The position numbers were made by a program, and so were the translations under genes. A stretch of DNA of 64,000 bases. It comes from JAIBCC01 sp963763855. Its GTDB lineage: Bacteria > Acidobacteriota > Blastocatellia > Pyrinomonadales > Pyrinomonadaceae. Of the stretch, positions 1 through 7,846 are shown in pieces. The stretch lies in the NCBI GenBank assembly GCA_963763855.1, contig CAVXPU010000005.1:1488001-1552000 (forward strand), read 5' to 3'. Below the pieces are notes generated by a model. That model made no database searches and was not told the DNA's origin. It was given only the letters and a program-made list of their open reading frames with translations. Numbering within the stretch: the first letter of the stretch is position 1; every line of letters starts with the position of its first letter.

Positions 1-90
1 GAAGTTTATAACATAATGTGCAAAATTTTAGGTTTAAAACCTGCTCTGAATGATGGCAAGAAAGATTTGGCTAAAGAGATTTTGAAATGA
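1..90 (+). CDS. C-terminal end of a nucleotide pyrophosphatase/phosphodiesterase-like (alkaline phosphatase superfamily) protein, partial
   Basis: An open frame enters from the left edge and ends with TGA at 88-90. Only 29 residues are present. The ending, with an NIMCKILGLKPALNDG stretch, resembles the extreme C-terminus of type I phosphodiesterase/nucleotide pyrophosphatase proteins, which close with a similar L-C-x-x-L-G-x-x-P-x-x-N-x-G pattern. The catalytic part lies outside the window, so the call rests on this short tail alone. Its stop overlaps the start of the next gene (ATGA at 87-90), which implies translational coupling. Confidence 0.5.
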   Translation, partial: EVYNIMCKILGLKPALNDGKKDLAKEILK

Positions 91-1142
91 AAAAGACGAG
101 AAATCGATTTGAAGCTTTTATTTTTTTAGTATTCTTATTTTCTGTAAGTAATGAAATATTTGGTCAGAAAATATACTCTGATAAAGCCGATTTGGAGTTT
201 AGGCAAACAGTTCCAAAATGGTTTTCTGCTTGGAATTTGGTTAGTAAAGAAGTTTATGGGCTGAAAACCTTTGATAAAGTGGATTTCATACTTTTTAACG
301 AAAAAACACTTTATTCAACTTCTGACATTACTATTCCAAACGGCGAAAAAATATTAATTCCTCAAATACTGCCTTATTCGTTTAAATGGAAAAAAGACGA
401 ATTGAAAGAAAATATAATGCTTCCCAACGGCAAACCTGTTGAAGTTGGTTTAATGTCTTTCGCCTCTGAATATAAAAGTAAAAACGCTAAGTCATTTTTT
501 GTAATGCCTCTTCCAAGTTTTTGGAAACAAGCAGGCGTTTCAAGCAAAGAATTAGGCGATGATAATTTAATAACAGGAATTTTTACTCACGAATTTTCTC
601 ACTCGCAACAAATAAAGAATTTTGGCACTAAAATAAGCGAATTTGAGAAGCTCAATAATTTTGGCATTGATTTTTCGGATGATATTGTCCAAAACCTTTT
701 CAAAGATAATGAGAAATACGTCTCTGTTTACTTGGAAGAAATAAAACTATTAGAAAATGCCATTGTAGAAAATAATTGGCAAATAAAAAAGGATTTGATT
801 AAAAAAGCCTTATCTCATTTGAAAATGCGACAAGAAAAGTTTTTCGTCGGCAAATACTCAAATCTTATCGAAATAGATAACCTTTTCTTAACAATGGAGG
901 GGTTGGGACAATTTACAATGTATTCGTGGCTAGTTAATAAAAAAGGAGCGAACTTACAAAAAACAGCCGCGATTGACGGAGTAAGGAGAAAAAAGAATCA
1001 ATGGTCTCAAGATGAAGGTTTTTTATTATTTCTTCTTTTGGAACAACTGTCTTCGCCAAGAAATTGGGGTAATTCAATGTTTGGAGATAAGATTGAAACT
1101 GTTGTTCAGTTAATTGAAAAATACTTGTTATCTAAAAAATAA
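87..1142 (+). CDS. Secreted protein with an HExxH zinc-peptidase-like motif, function unknown
   Basis: This 351-residue protein begins with a hydrophobic signal peptide (residues about 8-26, ending ..IFGQ), so it is probably exported. The one recognisable motif is HEFSH at residues 168-172, an HExxH signature typical of gluzincin-type metallopeptidases. A glutamate at about 271 (in MEGLGQF) could be the third zinc ligand, but that is inference. I do not recognise the family. The ATG overlaps the stop of the upstream phosphodiesterase-like gene by 4 nt, so the two are probably co-transcribed. No terminator is obvious before the next gene. Confidence 0.6.
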   Translation: MKKTRNRFEAFIFLVFLFSVSNEIFGQKIYSDKADLEFRQTVPKWFSAWNLVSKEVYGLKTFDKVDFILFNEKTLYSTSDITIPNGEKILIPQILPYSFKWKKDELKENIMLPNGKPVEVGLMSFASEYKSKNAKSFFVMPLPSFWKQAGVSSKELGDDNLITGIFTHEFSHSQQIKNFGTKISEFEKLNNFGIDFSDDIVQNLFKDNEKYVSVYLEEIKLLENAIVENNWQIKKDLIKKALSHLKMRQEKFFVGKYSNLIEIDNLFLTMEGLGQFTMYSWLVNKKGANLQKTAAIDGVRRKKNQWSQDEGFLLFLLLEQLSSPRNWGNSMFGDKIETVVQLIEKYLLSKK

Positions 1143-1259
1143 ACATACAGTCAACTTTATTTTTGGATAACCGCCTTTTCTTACGTCTAAACATTGAAGT
1201 TAAGCCAAAAAAATATTATTTTTAACTTTAGATAAAACCTATCTAAGGAACAATAAACA

Positions 1260-3050
1260 TTGAAACCAACCGATATTAACGATCCCGAATATTTCCACAA
1301 AGTTGTGGATTGCCAACACGCTTGCCCTGCACACACGCCAGTGCCCGAATACATCCGCCTGATCGCCGAAGGAAAATACACCGAAGCATACATGATTAAC
1401 TGGGATTCCAACGTTTTCCCCGGAATTTTGGGCAGGACTTGCGACCGCCCGTGCGAACCTGCGTGCCGTCGTGGGCGTGTGGAAGAAGAACCTGTGGCGA
1501 TTTGCCGTTTGAAACGTGTCGCGGCGGACAATAAGGGCGATGTAAAATCCTTGATGCCGCAAGGTCCTTTTAAGCCAAACGGAAAGAAAATTGCGTTGAT
1601 TGGTGCAGGTCCGGCTTCGTTGACTGTGGCGAGAGATTTGGCTCCGCTCGGTTACGAAATCCATTTATTCGACGAACAAATCAAAGGCGGCGGCTTTATG
1701 GTCAGCCAGATTCCATCGTTTCGACTGCCTGTAACTGTTCTGGATGAAGAAGTTAATTACATTTTAGATTTAGGAATTCACACACATTTCAAACACTACG
1801 TTTCAAGCCTGAAAGAAGTTTTAGAAAAAGATTACGACGCGATTTTCGTCGGCACAGGAGCTCCGCGTGGAAAAGATTTACCGAAATTGCCGGGACGTTG
1901 GGAAGGCGAAAAAAATATCCATATCGGCATTAATTGGCTTGCATCGGTCGCTTTTGAACACACAAAATCGGTTGGCAAAAAGGTTTTGGTAATCGGTGGC
2001 GGAAATACGGCGATGGATTGTTGCCGAACTTCACGCAGAATCGGTGGTGATGATGTTAAAGTTGTTGTGCGTTCGCCTTTTGCGGATATGAAAGCGTCGC
2101 CGTGGGAAAAAGACGATGCACAGCACGAAGATATTCCGATTATTGATAACCACGTTCCGAAATCGTTTGTGGTTGAAGATGGCAAACTAAAAGGAATGAC
2201 GTTTGAAAAAGTCGCTCCTCAATACGACGAAAACAGCAAACGTAAACTCGTTCCCACGGGCGAACCTGACGTTTTCTTTGAAGCTGACGATGTGATTCTT
2301 GCCATTGGACAAGACAACGCATTTCCATGGATCGAACGCGATATTGGCGTGGATTTTGGCGAATGGGAAATGCCGATTGTTGACAAAGTTACTTTTCAAA
2401 CTACACACCCGAAAGTGTTTATCGGCGGCGACGCGGCGTTTGGTCCTGAAAACGTGATCACTGCTGTCGCCCACGGACATCAAGCGGCGGTTTCGATCCA
2501 TCATTTATGCAGCGGCAAAGACGTCAACGAACGGCTTGATCCTTATGTAAATCTTGTCAGCCAAAAAATGGGCATCCACGAATGGGCGTTTGATAGTGAA
2601 GTCGTCCCGGATTTGCGTTATGTCGTTCCGCAAGCAGATAAATCAATTACGCTCCAAGACCGCAAAAAAGAAGTGGAATTAGGATTCGATCCGCTTGCAG
2701 GTTTTAAAGAAGCCCAACGCTGCCTGAATTGCGACGTCCAAACAGTTTTCACAGAAGTAAAATGTATCGAATGCGACGCCTGCGTTGACGTTTGCCCGAC
2801 CGCCTGCATCACATTTACTGGCAACGAAGAAACGGAGAAAGATTTACGGGCGAAATTGAAAGTTCCGGCTTTGAATATGTCGCAGGATTTATATGTCTCG
2901 GAAACTCTTCCAACCAAACGAGTTATGGTCAAAGACGAAGACGTTTGTCTGCATTGCGGATTATGTGCCGAAAGATGCCCGACGGCGGCTTGGGATATGC
3001 AGAAGTTTTTCTATAACGTGACGAAGACTTATACGGGTTGCGGAAAATAG
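1260..3050 (+). CDS. FAD-dependent NAD(P)H oxidoreductase with GltD-like core and C-terminal 2x[4Fe-4S] ferredoxin domain
   Basis: The 596-residue protein has the order seen in GltD-type electron-transfer subunits. An N-terminal Fe-S segment carries C18, C22, C61, C65 and C69. A FAD-binding GAGPAS sits near 115-120 and a second dinucleotide fold with GGGNTA near 236. The C-terminus holds two 4Fe-4S motifs (Cys near 502/505/508/512 and 563/566/569/573). It probably passes electrons between NAD(P)H and the 2-oxoacid oxidoreductase encoded next door, in the cytoplasm. The start is TTG with AAGGA at 1245-1249. The subunits of the complex should follow directly, but a GxxExxY cassette separates this gene from the gamma-alpha subunit. 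Confidence 0.85.
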   Translation: MKPTDINDPEYFHKVVDCQHACPAHTPVPEYIRLIAEGKYTEAYMINWDSNVFPGILGRTCDRPCEPACRRGRVEEEPVAICRLKRVAADNKGDVKSLMPQGPFKPNGKKIALIGAGPASLTVARDLAPLGYEIHLFDEQIKGGGFMVSQIPSFRLPVTVLDEEVNYILDLGIHTHFKHYVSSLKEVLEKDYDAIFVGTGAPRGKDLPKLPGRWEGEKNIHIGINWLASVAFEHTKSVGKKVLVIGGGNTAMDCCRTSRRIGGDDVKVVVRSPFADMKASPWEKDDAQHEDIPIIDNHVPKSFVVEDGKLKGMTFEKVAPQYDENSKRKLVPTGEPDVFFEADDVILAIGQDNAFPWIERDIGVDFGEWEMPIVDKVTFQTTHPKVFIGGDAAFGPENVITAVAHGHQAAVSIHHLCSGKDVNERLDPYVNLVSQKMGIHEWAFDSEVVPDLRYVVPQADKSITLQDRKKEVELGFDPLAGFKEAQRCLNCDVQTVFTEVKCIECDACVDVCPTACITFTGNEETEKDLRAKLKVPALNMSQDLYVSETLPTKRVMVKDEDVCLHCGLCAERCPTAAWDMQKFFYNVTKTYTGCGK

Positions 3051-3060
3051 AAGAAAATTA

Positions 3061-3089
3061 TCCACAGATAAACACAGATGGACACAGAT
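3061..3089 (+). repeat. Left 29-bp inverted repeat of the GxxExxY cassette
   Basis: This 29-bp segment is the exact reverse complement of 3504-3532 (29 of 29 positions). Identity stops sharply at both ends. It is built from spaced CACAGAT units. The ATG of the GxxExxY frame (3078) lies inside it, so the repeat encodes the first residues of that protein. Confidence 0.9.
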
Positions 3090-3491
3090 AAATCGGAATT
3101 ATTGAGATCGCTTTTTGAAAAAGATTTGGACAAAATCAACGCGATTGCCGAAAAGATAATTGGTCGTTCATATGCTGTGAGCAATTCGTTGGGATGCGGA
3201 TTTCTTGAGAAAGTTTATGAAAATGCTTTGGCTCACGAGTTGAGAAAAGCTGGTTTCAAAGTTTTACAACAACACGAGATCAAGGTTTATTATGATTGAA
3301 TCGAAGTTGGGAAATATATCGCAGATTTGTTCGTAGAAGATGTCGTAATTGTTGAAATGAAAACGATTACTAATTTAGATGATTCTCAAAAAGCACAAAT
3401 TTTGAATTATCTGAAAGCAACCGGATTGAAAATTGGATTGTTGATAAATTTCGGTAAACCGCGAATAGAAATCAAAAGAGTTGCACTATAA
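3078..3491 (+). pseudogene. GxxExxY-family protein (PDDEXK_3-like) interrupted by an in-frame TGA
   Basis: The frame starts at an ATG inside the left inverted repeat, runs 73 codons, meets TGA at 3297-3299, and continues in the same frame without further stops to TAA at 3489-3491 (137 codons in all). Before the stop it carries GCGFLEKVYENAL, the GxxExxY signature; after it come ADLFVED and VEMKT, which match the PDDEXK-like core. Family members usually have Gly at the interrupted site (YxxG-IEVGxY), so one GGA-to-TGA change explains the break. The role of the family is not established; a nuclease fold is predicted. It sits between two subunit genes of the oxidoreductase and is framed by perfect inverted repeats, so it looks like an inserted cassette. 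Confidence 0.85.
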
Positions 3492-3503
3492 AATATCAAA
3501 AAA

Positions 3504-3532
3504 ATCTGTGTCCATCTGTGTTTATCTGTGGA
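3504..3532 (-). repeat. Right 29-bp inverted repeat of the GxxExxY cassette
   Basis: Exact reverse complement of 3061-3089. It begins 13 nt after the end of the GxxExxY frame and ends 12 nt before the ATG of the gamma-alpha subunit gene. The two copies could pair as a long hairpin around the intervening gene. Confidence 0.9.
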
Positions 3533-3543
3533 CAAAATAAAAA

Positions 3544-5343
3544 ATGGACGAAGTTAAAATAAACGATTTTGTAATCAGATTTGCCAATGTCAACGGCACG
3601 GGTTCGGCGAGTGCGAACGCACTTTTTACCAAGGCGATTTTTCGTATGGGAATTCCCGTCACGCCAAAGAATATCTTTCCGTCGAACATTCAAGGTTTGC
3701 CGACGTGGTATGAAGTCCGCGTTAGCGAAAAAGGTTATCTTGGGCGACGCGAAGGCGTTGATTTTGTCGTCTGCGTCAATCCGCAAAGTATGCTGAAAGA
3801 TGTACAGAGCGTAAAAACCGGCGGCTATTTTCTTTACGACAGCTCTAAACCCTTGCATTCGCAATACATCCGCGACGACATCAATTATCTCGGCATTCCG
3901 CTGATGACACTTTCAAACAATGCTTTTACAGATGCCCGTCAACGTCAGCTATTCAAAAATATCATTTACATTGGTGCTTTAATCGCACTATTTGATATTG
4001 AATTTGAAGTTCTGGAAGGCTTGCTCGGCGATCAGTTCAAAGGAAAAGAACGTTTAATCGAACCGAATATCAAAGCGTTGAAAATGGGCGTTGATTACGT
4101 TAAAGAAAACTTTGCATGTCCGCTCAATATTCGAGTTGAACGGCGAGATTTAATCGGCGACCAGATTTTAATCGGCGGAAATACGGCGTGCGGTTTGGGT
4201 GCGATTTACGGCGGTGCGACGGTTGCCGCGTGGTATCCGATTACGCCTTCGACCTCAGTCGTGGATTATTTTACGAAATACGCCGAAAAACTGCGGATTG
4301 ATAAAGAGACAGGTAAAAAGAATTTCGCTATCGTTCAAGCCGAAGACGAACTCGCAGCAATCGGAATGGTTATCGGTGCAAATTGGAACGGTGCGAGATC
4401 GTTTACGGCGACCAGCGGTCCGGGCGTTTCGTTGATGAATGAATTTTTGGGTTTGGCATATTTCGCCGAAATTCCGACCGTTTTAATCGATGTTCAGCGA
4501 ACCGGACCTTCGACCGGAATGCCGACCAGAACTCAGCAATCCGACATTTTGCTCGCGGCTTATGCATCGCACGGCGACACAAAACACGTTCTTTTATTTC
4601 CTGCATCGCCGAAGGAATGTTTTGAAATGACGGCAGATTCGTTTGATTTGGCAGAACGCTTGCAAACGCCGATTATCTTGATGACCGACCTCGATTTGGG
4701 AATGAACGACCATATTTCCGCACCGCTCAAATGGGACGATTCGCGTGAATATGACCGCGGAAAAGTTTTGTCGGCGGCGGAGCTCGAAAAAATCGAACGT
4801 TACGGGCGATATTTGGATTCAGACGGCGACGGCATTCCGTATCGCACAATTCCGGCGACGCATCCGACCAAAGGTGCGAATGTAACTCGCGGAAGTTCGC
4901 GTGATGAATACGCCGTTTATACTGAAGATAGTGCCGCGTATCAGCGAAATATGGATCGCTTGGTGAAAAAGTTTGACACGGCAAAAGAACTTGTTCCGCA
5001 ACCTGAATTTTATCAGGAAAAAAATCAATCCGATTTTGGCGTTATCTTTTTCGGCACATCAACTTACGCGGCAGAAGAAGCGGTCGAATTATTGAAAAAC
5101 GAAGGAATCACACTCGATGCAATGCGTCCAAAAGCGTTTCCGTTTGGTAAGGCGTTTGCAGATTTTGTTGATGCACACAAGAAAGTTTTCGTCATCGAGC
5201 AAAACCGCGATGCACAGTTTAAGTCGTTGATGATGATAGAGTTAGATGTGAATGCCGATAAACTTATTTCAGTGCTGAATTACGACGGAATGCCAATTAC
5301 GGCTGATAAGATTTTGATGCAGATTAAGGGAAATTTGTCATAA
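3544..5343 (+). CDS. 2-oxoacid:acceptor oxidoreductase, fused gamma-alpha subunit (KorA-like)
   Basis: This 599-residue protein fuses the gamma domain (about residues 8-190, opening with NGTGSASAN) to the alpha, pyrimidine-binding domain (from about 205, with the diagnostic YPITPSTS at 231-238 and QAEDELAAIGMVIGA after it). Such subunits join the TPP-binding beta subunit to oxidise a 2-oxoacid with CoA and reduce ferredoxin. Substrate choice (2-oxoglutarate, pyruvate or a branched-chain acid) cannot be read from the sequence with certainty; 2-oxoglutarate is the usual assignment for this fused architecture. The beta gene lies about 1.4 kb downstream, past a toxin-antitoxin-like block. The ATG follows the right inverted repeat by 11 nt, with no strong ribosome site visible. 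Confidence 0.88.
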   Translation: MDEVKINDFVIRFANVNGTGSASANALFTKAIFRMGIPVTPKNIFPSNIQGLPTWYEVRVSEKGYLGRREGVDFVVCVNPQSMLKDVQSVKTGGYFLYDSSKPLHSQYIRDDINYLGIPLMTLSNNAFTDARQRQLFKNIIYIGALIALFDIEFEVLEGLLGDQFKGKERLIEPNIKALKMGVDYVKENFACPLNIRVERRDLIGDQILIGGNTACGLGAIYGGATVAAWYPITPSTSVVDYFTKYAEKLRIDKETGKKNFAIVQAEDELAAIGMVIGANWNGARSFTATSGPGVSLMNEFLGLAYFAEIPTVLIDVQRTGPSTGMPTRTQQSDILLAAYASHGDTKHVLLFPASPKECFEMTADSFDLAERLQTPIILMTDLDLGMNDHISAPLKWDDSREYDRGKVLSAAELEKIERYGRYLDSDGDGIPYRTIPATHPTKGANVTRGSSRDEYAVYTEDSAAYQRNMDRLVKKFDTAKELVPQPEFYQEKNQSDFGVIFFGTSTYAAEEAVELLKNEGITLDAMRPKAFPFGKAFADFVDAHKKVFVIEQNRDAQFKSLMMIELDVNADKLISVLNYDGMPITADKILMQIKGNLS

Positions 5344-5382
5344 AAACTGTGCTAAAATACACGTGGGAACTTTTTGAAAATT

Positions 5383-5667
5383 ATGTATATTGATGACTTT
5401 ATTTGGCTCCCGAGCATACTTGATAAAGTAGAAGTCAAGCATCAGGTTTCGCAAGATGAAGTTGAGGAAATTTTCTTTAATCGTCCGCGTTATCGTTTTG
5501 TTGAGTCGGGGCATCAAAAGGGAGAAGATGTTTATTCGGTAAGCGGACAAACTGAAGCAGGTCGTTATTTGATTGTATTTTTTATTTATAAATCATCGAA
5601 CACGGCATTAATTTTGAGTGGGCGGGACATGGATAAAAAAGAGCGAAAACGTTATGAGCGAAAATAA
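5383..5667 (+). CDS. BrnT-family toxin-like protein
   Basis: The 94-residue product follows the BrnT pattern: an F-x-W near the N-terminus, then KHQVSQDEVEEIFFN, then a G-Q-T-x-x-G-R-Y-L-I-V-F-F strand, and a final SGRDMDKKERKRYE helix. BrnT toxins are RelE-like ribonucleases that block growth until bound by their antitoxin. I chose the ATG at 5383; a TTG at 5374 would add three residues. The stop overlaps the next gene by 14 nt, as expected for a toxin-first pair. The block lies between the alpha and beta subunit genes of the oxidoreductase. Confidence 0.75.
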   Translation: MYIDDFIWLPSILDKVEVKHQVSQDEVEEIFFNRPRYRFVESGHQKGEDVYSVSGQTEAGRYLIVFFIYKSSNTALILSGRDMDKKERKRYERK

Positions 5668-5923
5668 AAAAAGACAAATTACCAGCATTTCAAAGGCGGC
5701 AACTTTGGAAGAAATCGGAGAGTTTTGGGACACACACAGCCTGGACGACCACTGGGAAGACACCCGCGAAGCCCAATTTGAAGTCCGTGCAAAACAGAGA
5801 AAGCGTGTTACGCTAGAGCCGCAAATCTATCAGCAAATTGAATCCGAAGCTCGTGTTCGCGGTGTATTTCCTGAAACTTTGATAAATTTGTGGTTGGCTG
5901 AAAAACTGCAATTGTCAAAATAA
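5654..5923 (+). CDS. CopG/BrnA-type antitoxin of the BrnT pair
   Basis: The 89-residue protein contains EIGEFWDTHSLDDHW followed by a basic strand RKRVTLEP and a helix-turn-helix-like tail, the layout of the CopG-type antitoxin family that often partners BrnT. It should bind the toxin and repress the operon. The ATG at 5654 is preferred to an earlier GTG at 5618 because it overlaps the toxin gene by only 14 nt and gives a typical N-terminus (MSENKKRQ). The stop TAA overlaps the ATG of the next gene by 1 nt (TAATG). Confidence 0.75.
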   Translation: MSENKKRQITSISKAATLEEIGEFWDTHSLDDHWEDTREAQFEVRAKQRKRVTLEPQIYQQIESEARVRGVFPETLINLWLAEKLQLSK

Positions 5924-6189
5924 TGTCGCAGATTGGAAACCAAAATAAACTACCCGAATCCTTTGTATCCGAAGCTGAAGCCGGAGAGTTTTGGGACAAT
6001 CACAGTTTAGCTGATTTTACTGGCGATTTAGAGAATTCGAACGATAAAATCAAAATAACGAAGCGAGTTTTTGAAGTGCAAATCGCCGAAGATGTTTTTC
6101 TCAAGCTTAGAGAAGAAGCAAAAATATGGCACGAATCGCTTCCAAAAGTCGTTGACCACATTCTGCGGAAAGAATTGACTTTAGCTTGA
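5923..6189 (+). CDS. Second antitoxin-like protein (paralog of the preceding one)
   Basis: The 88-residue protein repeats the signature of the preceding antitoxin: AGEFWDNHSLADF, a basic strand ITKRVFEVQIAEDVFLKLREEA, and a C-terminal helix. Outside the EFWD-x-HSL core the two have diverged strongly, so this is an old duplication or a separate acquisition. No second toxin is visible next to it, which makes a one-toxin, two-antitoxin arrangement. It could bind a toxin elsewhere, or modulate the first pair. TAATG coupling links it to the upstream gene. Confidence 0.65.
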   Translation: MSQIGNQNKLPESFVSEAEAGEFWDNHSLADFTGDLENSNDKIKITKRVFEVQIAEDVFLKLREEAKIWHESLPKVVDHILRKELTLA

Positions 6190-6206
6190 TTAAAAAATGC
6201 GATTTT

Positions 6207-6728
6207 ATGGAAGGGTTTAGATGCTCAACTTGCGATGAGTTTCACTCGGGAATGCCGTTCAGCTACCGTTCGCCCGCACCCGCACCATATTTCGAAATTC
6301 CCGAAGCTGAGCGAAGTGCAAGAACGTTGCTTTCATCAGACCAATGTATAATTGATAACGAGCATTTTTTTGTAGTTGGACGATTGGAAATTCCCTTGAT
6401 TGAACGTGAAGAGATTTTCAGTTGGGATGTTTGGGTTTCGTTAAGTGAGAAAAATTTCGAGCGGATGACCGAATTGTGGGAAGTTGCGGGGCGTGAGAGT
6501 GAACCGCAATATTTTGGATGGTTAAGCACTTCGTTGCCCTGTTACGGAGAAGAAACGATGCTTTTGAAAACCAATGTTCACACGCGACCAGTTGGGCAAC
6601 GACCATTTATCGAGTTGGAGCCAACGGATCATCCGTTAGCAATTGAGCAAAGAAATGGAATAGCTCTTCAACGCGTACAGGAATTTGCGGAAGCAGTTTT
6701 GCACAGTCAATATTTTGAAACAAATTAA
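6207..6728 (+). CDS. DUF2199-family protein
   Basis: The protein opens with a CSTCDEFHSGMPFSY zinc-ribbon-like segment, continues with PEAERSAR and SSDQCIIDNEHFFVVGRLEIPL, and has WDVWVSLSEKNF, which is the conserved order of the DUF2199 family. The family has no established function. The ATG at 6207 gives 173 residues; a TTG at 6186 overlaps the stop of the upstream antitoxin-like gene and would add seven, so coupling through TTG is possible. It forms the last gene of the small block that splits the alpha and beta subunit genes. Confidence 0.75.
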   Translation: MEGFRCSTCDEFHSGMPFSYRSPAPAPYFEIPEAERSARTLLSSDQCIIDNEHFFVVGRLEIPLIEREEIFSWDVWVSLSEKNFERMTELWEVAGRESEPQYFGWLSTSLPCYGEETMLLKTNVHTRPVGQRPFIELEPTDHPLAIEQRNGIALQRVQEFAEAVLHSQYFETN

Positions 6729-6730
6729 AA

Positions 6731-6774
6731 CGGTAGTCAGCGGATTGCTACAACTGACTACTGACTACTGACCA
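6731..6774. repeat. Short GACTACT-type repeat with a hairpin
   Basis: GTAGTCAG (6733-6740) and CTGACTAC (6754-6761) are inverted copies, and CTGACTACTGAC repeats directly after them. Such short CTGACTACT repeats occur between genes in many genomes. Here it marks the right edge of the inserted block, immediately before the beta subunit gene. Function unknown. Confidence 0.6.
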
Positions 6775-6783
6775 CTTTTTTAT

Positions 6784-7836
6784 ATGTCATATTTACGTTC
6801 TAAATTTCGCCATCCGAATTTGCCCAAAAACGATTTGGGTTACACGGTTGACTACTATGAAGGTTCGCTATCAACGCTTTGTGCGGGTTGCGGACATGAT
6901 TCGATTTCCGCCGCGATTGCCGAGGCGTGTTTTCAGATGAACATCGAACCGCACAAGGTCGCCAAGATGTCGGGAATCGGTTGCTCGTCTAAAACTCCGG
7001 CTTATTTTTTGAATAATTCGCACGGCTTCAACAGCGTTCATGGTCGGATGCCGTCGGTGGCAACAGGTGCGAATCTGGCGAATAAAGACCTGCTTTATCT
7101 CGGCGTTTCGGGCGATGGCGACACGGCTTCAATCGGAATGGGACAGTTTGTTCACGTTGTTCGGCGAAATTTGAATATGGTTTATATGGTTATGAACAAC
7201 GGCTGTTACGGTTTGACGAAAGGGCAGGATTCGGCAACCGCAGACGCAGGTTCGAAGAACAAAACCGGACATATTAACGAATTTGAATCAATCGATTTGG
7301 CGAGTTTGGCGATTGAATTAGGTGCAACATTTGTCGCACAAAGTTTTTCGGGCGATAAAGAACAATTAATTCCGATTATCAAAGCCGCAATGTCACATCA
7401 GGGTTTCGCGTTTATCAACGTAATTTCGCCATGCGTTACGTTTAATAACAATGTCGGTTCTACAAAGTCGTATGATTACGTCCGCGAACACGTTGAAATG
7501 ACATCGACAATGGATTTCGTCCCGATCATGAAAACGATCAAAACAGAATATGAAGCCGGAAGTGTTGAAAGTATTGCGATGCATGACGGTTCGTTGATTA
7601 ATTTGCGAAAACTCGAAAAAGACTGGGATCCGCTTGACCGAATTTCTGCGATTAACGCCGTTCAGACCGCGAAATCAAAAGGCGAAATATTAACGGGTCT
7701 GCTCTATTTGAACACTGAGGGCAGAGAACTTCACGAACTTCTTCACACAAGTGATAAACCCTTAAATAAGTTAACAAAAGATGAACTTTGTCCCGGATCA
7801 GCCGCTCTGGATGCTATTAATTCGAGTTTCCGCTAG
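6784..7836 (+). CDS. 2-oxoacid:acceptor oxidoreductase, beta (TPP-binding) subunit (KorB-like)
   Basis: The 350-residue protein carries the beta-subunit hallmarks: C33-x-x-C36-GH, C67 in SGIGCSS, the thiamine diphosphate motif GDGD at 110-113 with MNNGCYG about 27 residues later, and a fourth Cys near HQGFAFINVISPC. It binds thiamine diphosphate and probably a 4Fe-4S cluster and forms the active site with the fused gamma-alpha subunit. In most genomes this gene directly follows the alpha gene; here about 1.4 kb of unrelated genes intervene, so it may need its own promoter or long read-through. Confidence 0.88.
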   Translation: MSYLRSKFRHPNLPKNDLGYTVDYYEGSLSTLCAGCGHDSISAAIAEACFQMNIEPHKVAKMSGIGCSSKTPAYFLNNSHGFNSVHGRMPSVATGANLANKDLLYLGVSGDGDTASIGMGQFVHVVRRNLNMVYMVMNNGCYGLTKGQDSATADAGSKNKTGHINEFESIDLASLAIELGATFVAQSFSGDKEQLIPIIKAAMSHQGFAFINVISPCVTFNNNVGSTKSYDYVREHVEMTSTMDFVPIMKTIKTEYEAGSVESIAMHDGSLINLRKLEKDWDPLDRISAINAVQTAKSKGEILTGLLYLNTEGRELHELLHTSDKPLNKLTKDELCPGSAALDAINSSFR

Positions 7837-7846
7837 AATATAGAAT

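Noticed and set aside
3297..3299. TGA in the GxxExxY frame as a recoded selenocysteine or reassigned codon
   Set aside because: Relatives have Gly there, no selenocysteine element is visible, and other genes in the window use TGA as a normal stop.
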